Part shown: positions 7,801 to 16,641 of the stretch, piece after piece
How positions within the stretch are numbered: position 1 is the first letter of the stretch
How the letters are laid out: every line of letters starts with the position of its first letter
Origin: Nostoc flagelliforme FACHB-838
Lineage (GTDB): Bacteria; Cyanobacteriota; Cyanobacteriia; Cyanobacteriales; Nostocaceae
Length of the DNA: 64,000 nt
Direction: 5' to 3'
NCBI RefSeq assembly: GCF_014698065.1
Contig: NZ_JACJSI010000011.1
Span: 87,502-151,501 of the forward strand
Position numbers and translations under genes: made by a program
Notes under the pieces: model-generated
What the model was told of the DNA's origin: nothing
Databases searched by the model: none
The model's input: only the letters and a program-made list of their open reading frames with translations

Positions 7801-9986
7801 AAACGATGTAAATAATCTTCTCGCAAGGAAAAAATAACTTTTACAAAGGGTATATTCAGACAATCGCTAATAAATTTATCAAACTCCTGTTTTTGATTGC
7901 GATCGCTATAACCAAAGAAAAATTCTTCAAACTGGTCAAAAATTAAAACTGTGATCAGATGGTTGTCAGCATTTTCTTTTAGTTGTTGTAAAATTCTAAA
8001 AATGGCGATCAGTGTGTCGGAGTAGGGCAAAGCTTCTGCTTCATTGGCTACTTCTGGCTTCATATCAGCGTAAATGGCAAGCGATGGGTCACTAGACATC
8101 GCCTCACTTAAAGATTTTCCTAATTCCCGTGGCCAATCTGTATAAACTTGTAGTACCACAGGCACGGCTATTTGATCGCCAATGGCTCGATTTTGCAGTG
8201 CCGGAACTAAACCCGCCGTGACAATAGAACTCTTGCCTACCCCTGATTGACCATGAATCACCGTTAGCTTTTGATCGGCGCGGCTAATTCTGCCAATTAA
8301 GTTATTAATATCACGCTCCCGACCAGAAGCGGCAATTTCTAAAGCCACGCTGGTACTTCCAGAAGGTGACATCAATGCTGGGTTTGTCGCTTGCCTTTGG
8401 GGTTGCAAGCGTCCTGCACCGATAAAAGCCCGAAAACCATACTGCTGCTCAACAGAACGCCGTTTCTGTCGAATGTAATAAGCTTCCAGATAGCGACCTT
8501 CTTCAAAGTAGAGCGATCGCAGTGTTCGCAATAAGCGAATATAACGATGGGCATCGTATTGATGGGCACTGCTTTCTAAGGCTGTCGGCAGTTCTTTTGT
8601 CGCCTTTTCTAAATATTCATGAGCGACTTCTAGCTCACCTGTATTGCGCTGTGCTTTTGCCAAAACTAAATAGTAAATTTGCGCCAATAATAATGGAAAT
8701 AAGCAGTTATGAGGGTCGTTGTGCTTTTGCGCCTCACCTAATTTCAGCAGTGATACGTGTGCTAAGATACTCGCCTGTACCCACCGCGACTGCTGCACAG
8801 CCACTTGCGCCAGAAAACCGTAGTCACAAGCTAATTGAATTTGACTACCATAAGTTTGATGTAACTCCAAAGACTTTTGAGCAACAGTCTGCAACTCTTC
8901 CCACTCTTGCAGATATTGCAAAACCTCTGCAAGTTGACCAATAAATCCAGCAACTATGTCTAAACGTCCAGCCACCTGCAAGATATTCAAGCACTGCTGG
9001 AAATAAGATTTAGCTGTATACCAATGGCGACGGTTTTCTGTTTGATTTTGCTCGGCAAAACGGCAATAACACAGCCCAATATAAAACAACAAAGTTCCCT
9101 GTCGCAGAAGTAAAGGAGATGGGGGAGATGGAGGCTTAGACGAAGAAAATACCCCCTCATCTCCCCCTGCTGCCTCTGCTCCCCCTGCTCTCTTCCCCTC
9201 TGTCTCCACCAAGTTTTGCCAAACTAGCAAGCTTTGCTGAAAATGGCTTAAAGCTGTATTGATGCGATCGCTAATATAATTATCTAAACCAAAAACAAAT
9301 TCTAAACTAGCGTGTAATTCTGGCTCTAAGGTAATACCACGATTGTGCAACTCTTTAATGGCAAAGTGGAGTTCATAGCTATGTTCCCAGACTTGCTCGA
9401 CTGTGGAATAATGCTTTGGGAGTTGAGGAGGTTGGTGTTGTGCGGCGTCGGTTCGTAACACCGTAGCAAATAAAGAGTCAGTTTCCTGTTGCAGAAATTG
9501 CAGCAGTGATTGAGTTGTCATTTCAAACCGAATCGGTGTCGCCGCCCAACTAGCGAAATCTGGTGCTAAACGCACTACTTTTTGCAATACATCCTCATTC
9601 ACCCACACAATCATCGGAAATGGGTGGCGTTTGCGAAATTCATCTCGAATATGATTGACAGACCTAAGTAAATCATCAAGTCCATCTACTGACTCTAAAC
9701 CTAAAATCATCAACGCCGATGGCGGATTAGCTGCGGTTAGCAATTGTAAATGAATACTTGTGTAAAGACTTCTAGCATTATGCGGCAGAACTACCTTTTG
9801 AATTTGGTGTACCTCTGAAGAGAGTTCTTCGAGTCTTTGTAGCATAAGCTCTTGCAAAACTCGATAATTGCAGCACACCAAAACTAGGGAAAACTGACCA
9901 CTAGAAAGGGTAATTGCTCTCCCCAAACTTCGCAAAGCACGCTCGTTAGCTGCTCTTACATCTACTTGTGGGTGTCGTTCAACCAT
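4818..9986 (-). CDS. STAND NTPase with TPR, coiled coil, TM and 14 WD40 repeats
   Basis: This 1,722-residue protein reads, in order: an N-terminal alpha/beta domain (about 1-180) resembling a P-loop-less ATPase module; helical TPR-like repeats (about 200-530); an NTPase domain with Walker A GQSGVGKSS near 580 and Walker B LIFDQFEEFF about 100 residues later; a coiled coil (about 905-1020); one membrane helix (about 1028-1050, ALTASFLAILGLSVSIV); and 14 WD40 repeats (about 1108-1690), enough for two seven-bladed propellers. The tail ends in RGCILLHDYL, typical of cyanobacterial WD40 STAND proteins. Such proteins couple ligand sensing by the propeller to oligomerisation. Residues about 262-292 are a low-complexity insert encoded by an intergenic-type repeat. 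It overlaps the ATPase gene by 25 bp, indicating an operon. No effector domain is recognised. Confidence 0.85.
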   Translation of the reverse strand: MVERHPQVDVRAANERALRSLGRAITLSSGQFSLVLVCCNYRVLQELMLQRLEELSSEVHQIQKVVLPHNARSLYTSIHLQLLTAANPPSALMILGLESVDGLDDLLRSVNHIRDEFRKRHPFPMIVWVNEDVLQKVVRLAPDFASWAATPIRFEMTTQSLLQFLQQETDSLFATVLRTDAAQHQPPQLPKHYSTVEQVWEHSYELHFAIKELHNRGITLEPELHASLEFVFGLDNYISDRINTALSHFQQSLLVWQNLVETEGKRAGGAEAAGGDEGVFSSSKPPSPPSPLLLRQGTLLFYIGLCYCRFAEQNQTENRRHWYTAKSYFQQCLNILQVAGRLDIVAGFIGQLAEVLQYLQEWEELQTVAQKSLELHQTYGSQIQLACDYGFLAQVAVQQSRWVQASILAHVSLLKLGEAQKHNDPHNCLFPLLLAQIYYLVLAKAQRNTGELEVAHEYLEKATKELPTALESSAHQYDAHRYIRLLRTLRSLYFEEGRYLEAYYIRQKRRSVEQQYGFRAFIGAGRLQPQRQATNPALMSPSGSTSVALEIAASGRERDINNLIGRISRADQKLTVIHGQSGVGKSSIVTAGLVPALQNRAIGDQIAVPVVLQVYTDWPRELGKSLSEAMSSDPSLAIYADMKPEVANEAEALPYSDTLIAIFRILQQLKENADNHLITVLIFDQFEEFFFGYSDRNQKQEFDKFISDCLNIPFVKVIFSLREDYLHRLLDFKNLSALEAINNNILDKHIRYQLNNFSPEYAKAIIQKLTERSHFNLSPALIDALIEDLSTEFGEVRPIELQVVGAQIQDERITTLEEYQPYRPNKLIERYLKELIKDCGPENERAALLVLYLLTDESNNRPFKTRAELTAQLAELEDAGKLDLVLEILVSSGLVVLFPDIPERYQLIHDYLVDLIRYLQQQESSLQVQLNQLRSKVEQSKAEIDRLKSELSQNSQRSQLIDSHPQQSLDLLTELRELHKREELSQLEIEQLRAELKEKELTAKLAESQKKQRLSEAQLNRSLKIALTASFLAILGLSVSIVTAVDSEIKTLSASSEALFASQKGIDALKEGLKAGRKLQQTVWVDSYTKEQVQTALYQAVSGLKEHNRLDGHISGVNSVAFSPDRSLIASASADTTIKLWHPDGSLLRTLSGHADVVNSVSFSPDGQIVASASQDRTVKLWSREGQQLATLLGHQAVVNSVSFSPDGQIIASASTDKTVKLWSRDGKRLKTLQGHDGAVLSVAWSTDGQTIASGSADQTVKLWSRDGKLLKTLQGHEDAVLSIAWSADGKAVSKAMSKGLIASASLDQTIKLWNLEGKLLRTLSGHSAGVTSVSFSRDGNTIASASTDETIRLWSSEGMLLGTLKGHNNWVNSVSFSPDGRTLASASRDKTIKLWHWDDVLLRNPKANDDDWVTGISFSPDDRTLAAASRDRTVKLFNRDGKLLRTFTGHDGQVWGVSFSPDGQVIASASKDKTVKLWSRDGKLLNTLQGHNYAVLSVAWSSDSQIIASASKDKTVKLWNRNGKLLNILQGHQDDVNWVSFSPDGKLLASASDDKTVKIWSVNGKLLYTLTGHSRRVNGVAWSPDSQATASVSIDSTVKIWSRDGHLLNNLTGDGDSFISVSFSPDGKTLAASSDDKVRIWNREGTLLIALKGDKQELTSVSFSNDGKTLAAGSGNGTVIFQNLADIELEKLLARGCILLHDYLQTNQKVMKSDRALCSGR

Positions 9987-11293
9987 GATTTAAATTTTTC
10001 CGTCTCTGCTAAAACTGGGTTGACGGCAAACCAAGCTCCTTGATGATCGCGGTATTCAAATACAAATAAACTTCGCAATAGAGCGTGGTATTGTATATCA
10101 CCTCTGACTCTCTGGTGTTGCACCACCTGAAAGATTAATTCCCACTCATGGGGGTCGATGGCGTTGGCTCGGTAATCCCGCTGTCTTTGAATTACCAGTT
10201 CGACACATTCCCGATCAAAAGGTGGATCTTGTTCTCGCAGACAGTCAAACAGTAATCCTAGTAAGTCGCGTACATGACCACCACTCATCAGGCACAATCG
10301 ATCTAAGGTTTCCAAACTATCAAACACTTCTGTTATTAAGCCTAACCGATCGCTAGGCAAAATGTCTGGAAAACCCCTAGCTAGAACCATTTGCCGCATC
10401 ATTGCTAGCCCTTGAGGAAAAACCTCTCCAGAGCGCAAACGTACAGGTATCATCGGTAAGACTTTGGGGGCGACTCCTCCCCCCAAACGATGCTGAAGTT
10501 CAGCGCTATCGTTGGAGAAAGTCAGGGCTAAGGGAATAGTGTAGACTATATGACAATTCAGTTTGCGTAACTGTTCACCACGTTGAATAAATAAGTATTC
10601 TGGCAGCGATCGCCCCGATGGTAAAGGTCGAATTGCGACTCTATCCAAGTTATCAACAATTACTACTAATCCTTTTTTACCCCTGGCTTTCAGTTCATTG
10701 GTGGCACGTTCTAGCAATTCTTGATTAATTGACTGTAAAATATTTGCTGTTCGCGGTTCTAAATAATCTCTTAACCGCCGCCGTAATTGGGGACTTTCTT
10801 TAGTTTTAGCTGTAATTTTGGCAATTCCCACTGACAACTCTGCCTCTACGCCAAGATCAATTGGCGTTTGCAAGAAATCAACCAGTTCACCAAACAACTT
10901 GGTAAAATAGGCAGGCTTGAACCTAATTTTCATGGCTTCTAGGCTTTCACTCACCTGTCCAGCGATCGCCAACAAAATATCAGTCACATCCACATCTGCC
11001 ATTTCTAAGACATGGGTAGACTCAAAGTAAACTACATGAAACTGTTGCACTTCTAACTCAGCTTTGAGGCGCAACAACTCCGTTGATTTTCCACAACCGA
11101 GATGTCCTGTAAATAGCTGACAGGTTGGGATATCCGGCGAGATTCGAGCGATCGTGCGCTGCAAAGCTTCAATAATTTTGCCACCCCGTACCGCAGCAAA
11201 ATCGATATAGTACCTGCGATCGCTAGCGTTTCCTATAATTAGAGGTCTGCTTGGATTGCAAGCCTGATAAAATCTTTCTAAATCTAGGAGCAT
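9962..11293 (-). CDS. P-loop AAA/STAND-like ATPase partner of the WD40 protein
   Basis: The 443-residue protein has Walker A GHLGCGKST near residue 67 and Walker B GLVVIVDNLDRV near 205, then a sensor-like strand (HIVYTIPLAL) and a helical C-terminal part with SGGHVRDLL, as in AAA/KAP/STAND ATPases. The DNLDR motif is more like KAP/AAA than NB-ARC. It is the first gene of a two-gene minus-strand operon whose second gene starts inside it, so co-translation and a physical complex are likely. The substrate or trigger is unknown. The pairing of a compact ATPase with a large TPR/WD40 STAND protein is one I recognise as recurrent in cyanobacteria, without an assigned function. Confidence 0.8.
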   Translation of the reverse strand: MLLDLERFYQACNPSRPLIIGNASDRRYYIDFAAVRGGKIIEALQRTIARISPDIPTCQLFTGHLGCGKSTELLRLKAELEVQQFHVVYFESTHVLEMADVDVTDILLAIAGQVSESLEAMKIRFKPAYFTKLFGELVDFLQTPIDLGVEAELSVGIAKITAKTKESPQLRRRLRDYLEPRTANILQSINQELLERATNELKARGKKGLVVIVDNLDRVAIRPLPSGRSLPEYLFIQRGEQLRKLNCHIVYTIPLALTFSNDSAELQHRLGGGVAPKVLPMIPVRLRSGEVFPQGLAMMRQMVLARGFPDILPSDRLGLITEVFDSLETLDRLCLMSGGHVRDLLGLLFDCLREQDPPFDRECVELVIQRQRDYRANAIDPHEWELIFQVVQHQRVRGDIQYHALLRSLFVFEYRDHQGAWFAVNPVLAETEKFKSWLNDTHK

Positions 11294-11866
11294 AACTAAT
11301 CGAGTTCACTTAGGAATAGAAATGACAAAATCTGCTGAATAAATATATCGATTTTAGGAAATTTATCTCTTAATTTAAGTACATCTCTCTCAAAATACTA
11401 ACTAAATTCGCAGCATTCGGGACAATTTTTCATGTCTTACGTTGGGTATAACATATAGCAATGCTGATATTTAATTTTAAGTAAGCAAAAATACTCCTAT
11501 AAGTGAAAATTGAATAATTATCTTATATATAATAAGTTACTCTTATGAATATTAAAAATATCTAGCACTAAAAAAGGTACTGTGAAGTACAATTTGGGGT
11601 GCTGTTAAGATAATTCGTAATAATACTTTCTACGAGACGCTGCGCGTAGCTTGCTTGTTTGTAGTGGTACGCGGCACTAACGTAATAAAGTTTTGTAACG
11701 GTAATTTAGATCCGGCCACAAAATTTGCAAAACAAAAAGGGATGAAAACATGGGATTTCCTTCAAGTTTGGACACCTAGCCTAATGAGGATATTCTTATG
11801 CAAAGAAACAAAGACGCCAAGATATAACTTGGCGTCTCTGCTTCTTATCCGAAATCATTTTCAGAT
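11294..11866. other. Intergenic between the ATPase and peroxiredoxin genes
   Basis: AT-rich DNA with a copy of the CTACGAGACGCT(G)CGCG interspersed repeat at about 11630-11655 and the peroxiredoxin terminator at its right end. A 75-codon open frame at 11655-11882 has no protein-like features and is not called. Confidence 0.5.
11812..11837 (-). terminator. Rho-independent terminator of the peroxiredoxin gene
   Basis: A perfect 10-bp stem (AGACGCCAAG at 11812-11821 with CTTGGCGTCT at 11828-11837) encloses a 6-nt loop. On the minus strand it is followed by a T-rich tract (11801-11811). It lies 30 bp past the peroxiredoxin stop. Confidence 0.85.
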
Positions 11867-12505
11867 TTACTTGTTAGGCTGAGGAGTCATCCGCAGATAG
11901 GGTTTAATTTCCTCGTAACCTTTGGGGAATTTCTCTTTAAGTACTTCTGGATCTTTGAGTGAGGGGACAATTACAACATCCTCTCCATCTTTCCAGTCAG
12001 CTGGTGTCGCCACGCTGTAATTATCAGTCAATTGCAGAGAATCAATTACCCGCAAAAGTTCATCAAAGTTGCGTCCCGTGCTGGGAGGATAGGTGAAAGA
12101 GAGACGGAGTTTCTTATTGGGGTCAATCACGAACACCGATCGCACTGTCACAGCCGCATTAGCATTCGGGTGAATCATGTCGTAAAGGTCAGAAACCTTG
12201 CGATCTGCATCTGCCAAAATTGGGTAGTTAAGAGTGGTGCTTTGAGTTTCTTCAATGTCTCCTACCCAGGCTTTGTGGGATTCAACATTATCAACACTAA
12301 GTGCGATCGCTTTGACATTGCGCTTGTCAAATTCTGGTTTTAGCTTGGCAACTGTGCCGAGTTCTGTTGTGCAAACAGGTGTAAAATCAGCAGGGTGAGA
12401 GAACAGCACAACCCAGCTGTCACCTGCCCATTGGTAAAAATCGATGTCGCCGTGTGTTGAGGCTTGCGTAAAGTTGGGTACTGTGTCACCAAGACGGAGA
12501 GCCAT
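11867..12505 (-). CDS. 1-Cys peroxiredoxin (Prx6 type)
   Basis: The 212-residue protein reduces hydrogen peroxide and organic hydroperoxides through a peroxidatic cysteine. That cysteine is C45 in DFTPVCTTE, the P-x-x-x-T-x-x-C motif. The length and the C-terminal extension with PSLKDPEVLKEKFPKGYE and PYLRMTPQP are diagnostic of the Prx6 subfamily, and there is no conserved resolving cysteine. I place the start at 12503-12505 (MALRLGDTVP), preceded by an AGGGA ribosome site at the right spacing, rather than ten codons upstream. It is monocistronic with a clear terminator. Confidence 0.93.
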   Translation of the reverse strand: MALRLGDTVPNFTQASTHGDIDFYQWAGDSWVVLFSHPADFTPVCTTELGTVAKLKPEFDKRNVKAIALSVDNVESHKAWVGDIEETQSTTLNYPILADADRKVSDLYDMIHPNANAAVTVRSVFVIDPNKKLRLSFTYPPSTGRNFDELLRVIDSLQLTDNYSVATPADWKDGEDVVIVPSLKDPEVLKEKFPKGYEEIKPYLRMTPQPNK

Positions 12506-13042
12506 GAGAGATTCCCTGTAGTTTAGAAGCATATATATTCTAATATGCCATCATGACATAAAACCCCGATTTCCCAATCGGACTTTAGCAGTTTGAAACA
12601 AAATTTTAGGTTGTCAGCGCTCTCGGATAAAGGACGAAAGAAAGGTAAAAAATATTGACTAAAATACACATATATGCTTTAAATTAATATGTTTTCCCTA
12701 TAGTTTTTTCTTTACAGAGAGGATTGCAACTATCAAGGCAATAGCTGACTACAAATCATTGCAAGTCTAGGCTTATTGAGTTGCAATATTTCCACATTAT
12801 TGCAGAATTACAGGAACCTTTCTTGGCATAGATGCAATATTGTGAGAAGTTTCTAAGCTGCTGCAAATTCAATTGTCATAAAGCAAGTAGTGAAAATAAA
12901 AACTACAAATATTTTTGTTAAACAGGATTCGGGAGTCAAAATACCCAACTGAATTCTGACTTCTGATTTCTTCTCCAACATTTTTGAATTAATAATGATA
13001 GTATTTTTTTTCACACCGTTAATCAGCAAAACTGAATTTTTA
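12506..13042. other. Intergenic upstream of the peroxiredoxin gene
   Basis: AT-rich, 537 bp, between the peroxiredoxin start and the end of the VWA operon. It must hold the peroxiredoxin promoter. I see no gene, strong hairpin or repeat copy. Confidence 0.4.
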
Positions 13043-14323
13043 TTATTCCTGTAAAACAGTTTTTGATGCAATTCTAGTCTTCTTGAGATCAGCTTCAGAA
13101 AGTTCTTCTCCAGCTTGCAGGCGTGTAGCGGAAGTTTGCAACACTGTTGCTGCACCTTTATCTCCAATTTGTAAAGCAGTTTTAGCAGCTGTTTGTAGCA
13201 TCGTAGCTGCACCAGTGCGATCGCCTTGTTGCAATTTCGCCTCGGCTAACTGAGTTTGACGATACTTCGCTAATGCTAAAATAGATTGCTGCACCTGGAG
13301 ATTCAAGTCCGGTTGATAGACCTGCACTACATCTGCATATACTGGCATGAGAGGCGAAAGTAAACCTTCTTCGTTAACCAAAGGGTCATCATAACGGATT
13401 TGTAGATGAGCGATCGCTTGTTTCCCTTCTGGGAATTGTCCCAGATAAATGTTCGCCAAAACTACCCGTTCTACATCCTGCATCAAATCTCCCAAACGTA
13501 CAGCAAAACTACCATCAGCTTCCGGTTCCACTGGTAACTCGATTGTGTCTGGGGCAACTTGGGCAATGGGTTTAAGTTCTGCTAATCGGATATTAGGCAC
13601 TAGAGATAACAACAAGTAGGCATTAGTTAGCCCAATAGACTGAATCCGTCCAAACAGTCGGCTAAATTGCTCCACAGCTTGTTCAGGGCGTTCAATATGC
13701 GCTAAAGTCCCACCACCGACATCGGCAATTTTTTCTAGCAAATCCTGATTCCAGCTATTGCCAAATCCGAAAGTGTTGATAGTTAGGTTCAGCTTGGCAG
13801 CCTTTTGCGCCAATTGAAGACAGCGCTTGTTGTCATCTCGCCCAATATCCCACTTCCAAATCCGCAAACCGCTTTCACCATGCCCATCCGTCAGTAGAAA
13901 CGCCTGGGAAACAGCGCCTCTTGTCCCCTTCATCAGTTCTGTAATTCCCAATTCCAAACCCTCAGCGATCGCAGTGCCGCCGCTAGCAGTCAGTTTGCTT
14001 TTTATTTGAGATTTGATGCTTTCGGGGTCTAGGATCGCTTGGTTAGGGATAATGACTTCCGCAGTACCAGAAAAAGCTACAACTGAAATGCGATCGCCTA
14101 CTTTCAACCGATCGATTAATTGTTCCACAGCCTGGATCACCGTTTTAATTGGGTGTCCATGCATGGAACCACTTTTATCTAGAATCAAGCAGAGGTTAAG
14201 GGGGAGATTTTGGTCAGACTCACCAGCGATAGCCGAAATCGTTATTGCTAGTTGACGTTGGCTACTTCTTTGAGCCATATCAACATTATTGTCATTTAAC
14301 GCCGAGAGCAATTTAACTTTCAT
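13043..14323 (-). CDS. VWA-domain protein, second of a coupled pair
   Basis: The 426-residue protein starts MKVKLLSALNDNNVD and has a von Willebrand A domain (about 35-210) with the MIDAS motif LDKSGSMHG near 50, a conserved Thr (TASGGTAIAEGL) and a DGHGESG motif. A beta-rich region and a repetitive helical tail follow (GDRTGAATMLQTAAKTAL and a related second copy). VWA-MIDAS domains bind protein partners through a divalent metal. No signal peptide, so cytoplasmic. It overlaps the upstream paralogue by ATGA (14320-14323) and closely matches it along its whole length, a tandem duplication. Its role is unknown. Confidence 0.85.
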   Translation of the reverse strand: MKVKLLSALNDNNVDMAQRSSQRQLAITISAIAGESDQNLPLNLCLILDKSGSMHGHPIKTVIQAVEQLIDRLKVGDRISVVAFSGTAEVIIPNQAILDPESIKSQIKSKLTASGGTAIAEGLELGITELMKGTRGAVSQAFLLTDGHGESGLRIWKWDIGRDDNKRCLQLAQKAAKLNLTINTFGFGNSWNQDLLEKIADVGGGTLAHIERPEQAVEQFSRLFGRIQSIGLTNAYLLLSLVPNIRLAELKPIAQVAPDTIELPVEPEADGSFAVRLGDLMQDVERVVLANIYLGQFPEGKQAIAHLQIRYDDPLVNEEGLLSPLMPVYADVVQVYQPDLNLQVQQSILALAKYRQTQLAEAKLQQGDRTGAATMLQTAAKTALQIGDKGAATVLQTSATRLQAGEELSEADLKKTRIASKTVLQE

Positions 14324-15576
14324 TGAGGAGGATTATCTTGCAAAACTGTTTTGGAGACAATTCTGGTTTTCTTGCGATCGCTTTCAGATAAATCTCTACC
14401 AGATTGTAGCTGGGTGGCAGAAGTTTGCAACACCGTCGCTGCACCAGTATCTCCCATTTGCAAAGCAGTTTTCGCAGCCGTTTGTAACATTGTCGCTGCA
14501 CCAGAGCGATCGCCTTGTTGCAATTTCGTTTCGGCTAGCTGGGTTTGGCGATACTTAGCTAATGCCAAGATAGAATGTTGCACCTGGGGATTCGGGTCTG
14601 CTTGGTAATTTTTCACTACATGGGCGTAAACGGGTATATTTGGTGTAACTAAACCCACTTTGTTGGCAGCTGGGTCATCGTAGCGGACTTGGATATTAGC
14701 GATCGCTTGTTCACCTGCTGGCAATTGTCCCAAATAAATATTAGCTAAGATTACCCGTTCTGCATCTTTCATTAAATCTCCCAACCGCACAGCGAAACGT
14801 CCATCAGCTTCTTGTTGCAGTGGTAACTCAATTGTGTCTGGGGAAACTTGGGCCACAGGTTTGAGTTCTGCTAGCCTGACATTGGGCATCAAGGAGAATA
14901 ACAGATAAGCATTAGTCAATCCTACCGTTTGAATGCGGCTAAACAGGCGATTAAACTCTTCCACTGCCTGTTCGGGTTTTTGAATATAAGATAAACTACC
15001 TAAGCCAGCATCAGCAATTTTTTCTAAAACATCTTGGTTCCAATTGTCACCAAATCCCAAAGTGTTTAAAGTCAAATTATAGCTAGCAGCCAATTGAGCG
15101 AATTTTAAACAGCGACTATTATCACCGTGTTCATTTTCCCCATCGGTTAATAGGAAGGCTTGGGAAACAGTATCTTTTTTCCCCTTTGCCAACTCCTCAA
15201 TCCCCAAACGTAGCCCTTCATCAATCGCAGTTCCACCATCGGCGGCAAGGCGATTAATTTGCTGTTTGATTTTCTCTGGATTTGCAATCACTTGACTGGG
15301 TACTAAGACTTTCGCGCGGTGATCAAAAACTACAACACTGAGGCGATCGCCAGGATTGAGTCTATCTACCAAACGAATTGCTGCTTTTTTCACCGTTTCT
15401 AGCGATCGCCCGTTCATCGAACCACTATGATCGAGAATTAAGCATAAATTCAGGGGTACATGGCGATCTTGATTTTCTGCGATCGCTGAAATCGAAATTC
15501 CCAACTGACGTTGACTGTTCAGTTGATTTGCGTCCAAATTACCATCATTCAAGGCAGGCTGCAAATTAACCTTCAT
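14320..15576 (-). CDS. VWA-domain protein, first of a coupled pair
   Basis: The 418-residue paralogue of the next gene has the same architecture: VWA domain with LDHSGSMNG (MIDAS), ADGGTAIDEGL and DGENEHGD, then a beta region and the repeated AATMLQTAAKTAL helical motif at the C-terminus. Translation couples directly to the second copy through ATGA. The two copies keep MIDAS residues, so both probably bind metal. PP2C phosphatase and FHA-kinase genes lie about 5-9 kb to the right, reminiscent of VWA-PP2C-kinase (TerY-P) modules, but they are on the other strand and not contiguous. Confidence 0.85.
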   Translation of the reverse strand: MKVNLQPALNDGNLDANQLNSQRQLGISISAIAENQDRHVPLNLCLILDHSGSMNGRSLETVKKAAIRLVDRLNPGDRLSVVVFDHRAKVLVPSQVIANPEKIKQQINRLAADGGTAIDEGLRLGIEELAKGKKDTVSQAFLLTDGENEHGDNSRCLKFAQLAASYNLTLNTLGFGDNWNQDVLEKIADAGLGSLSYIQKPEQAVEEFNRLFSRIQTVGLTNAYLLFSLMPNVRLAELKPVAQVSPDTIELPLQQEADGRFAVRLGDLMKDAERVILANIYLGQLPAGEQAIANIQVRYDDPAANKVGLVTPNIPVYAHVVKNYQADPNPQVQHSILALAKYRQTQLAETKLQQGDRSGAATMLQTAAKTALQMGDTGAATVLQTSATQLQSGRDLSESDRKKTRIVSKTVLQDNPPQ

Positions 15577-15814
15577 AACTTAAAGTCCCTATTCAGGATA
15601 TACATATTAAAAAATAACTTCAAAGCAACACTTTAACTCTACGGAAAACCTATCCAACACAAATACACTAATATAATCAGAATATCTTAGAAGCCAAGCA
15701 TTGGCAGATGCGAAGCCACCTTCAGCATTAGGGAGAAATCCGCACCTTAAGGAAGGCTGGCATCGCGCTAGGATGTATTACAGTTAACGGCATAGTTTCA
15801 GGCGATCAGTTGCT

Positions 15815-16477
15815 ATGGACATTTCCCCAATCAAGGCTGTTCAAGCCCCATATTACGGCGATAACTTTTACCGGACACCACCGCCAGATTTACCTTCCCT
15901 CTTATTGAAGGAGCGGATTGTCTATATTGGGATGCCACTGGTACCTGCTGTCACGGAATTAATCGTGGCCGAATTGCTGTTTTTGCAATCCGACGACCCC
16001 GAAAAACCGATTAAAATCTATATCAATTCCACCGGCACTTCCGGTTACAGTGGCGAACCCATTGGCTTTGAAACCGAAGCCTTCGCCATCTATGACACCA
16101 TGAAATATATCAAACCTCCTATCCACACCATCTGCGTCGGTTCCGCGATGGGTATGGCAGCGATGCTCCTCAGTGCTGGTACAAAAGGTTGCCGCGCTAG
16201 TTTACCTCACTCCTCGATTATCCTGCATCAGCCCAAGAGCTACGCCCAAGGTCAAGCAACGGATATTCAAATTCGCGCTAGGGAAGTTTTGGTAAATAAA
16301 GGGGCCTTAGTTGATATCTTGCATCGCACCACTGGACAGGCTCCAGAAAAAATTACTAAAGACATGGATCGGTTGTTATATTTAACACCCTACGAAGCTA
16401 AGGAATATGGACTGATTGACCGAGTTTTTGAGAAAGAAGAACTCGCAAATCCCCCACTCCCGGCGAGTGTCCTTTAA
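15815..16477 (+). CDS. clpR: ClpR, catalytically inactive ClpP paralogue
   Basis: The 220-residue protein aligns with ClpP throughout, but the nucleophile segment reads CVGSAMGMAAMLL where active ClpP has [13 protein letters not shown], so the catalytic serine is replaced by glycine. The histidine region (LPHSSIILHQP) is kept, and the loop TSGYSGEPIGFETEAF is an insertion relative to ClpP3. In cyanobacteria ClpR forms a mixed heptameric ring with ClpP3 in the essential ClpP3/R protease that works with ClpC. The next gene encodes ClpP3 in the same orientation, the conserved clpR-clpP3 order. Confidence 0.92.
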   Translation: MDISPIKAVQAPYYGDNFYRTPPPDLPSLLLKERIVYIGMPLVPAVTELIVAELLFLQSDDPEKPIKIYINSTGTSGYSGEPIGFETEAFAIYDTMKYIKPPIHTICVGSAMGMAAMLLSAGTKGCRASLPHSSIILHQPKSYAQGQATDIQIRAREVLVNKGALVDILHRTTGQAPEKITKDMDRLLYLTPYEAKEYGLIDRVFEKEELANPPLPASVL

Positions 16478-16572
16478 TTTGTCCTACCATGCGGGTACTC
16501 CGTTGGAGAACTCGAAGAGTAGCCGCTGGCGCGTCGATGTCATTCGTCCTTTGTTAATAACTAAAAATTATT

Positions 16573-16621
16573 AATGACCAATGACTAATGACCAATGACT
16601 AATGACCAATGACTAATGACT
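16573..16621 (+). repeat. Heptameric STRR array (AATGACC/AATGACT, 7 units)
   Basis: Seven consecutive 7-bp units alternate AATGACC and AATGACT, a cyanobacterial short tandemly repeated repetitive sequence. It lies between clpR and clpP3, 20 bp before the clpP3 start, so it is transcribed if the two are co-transcribed. Confidence 0.9.
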
Positions 16622-16641
16622 AATTAAAAACGGAGTAAATT

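Noticed and set aside
11655..11882. 75-codon + strand open frame
   Set aside because: It runs through a repeat copy, the peroxiredoxin terminator and the antisense of that gene; no family resemblance or ribosome site.
12853..13212. 119-codon minus-strand open frame at the end of the VWA operon
   Set aside because: Mostly out-of-frame overlap with the VWA C-terminus; composition is not protein-like.
16573..16621. Possible CRISPR array
   Set aside because: Units are 7 bp in direct tandem without spacers, so it is an STRR. The same applies to 18560-18601.
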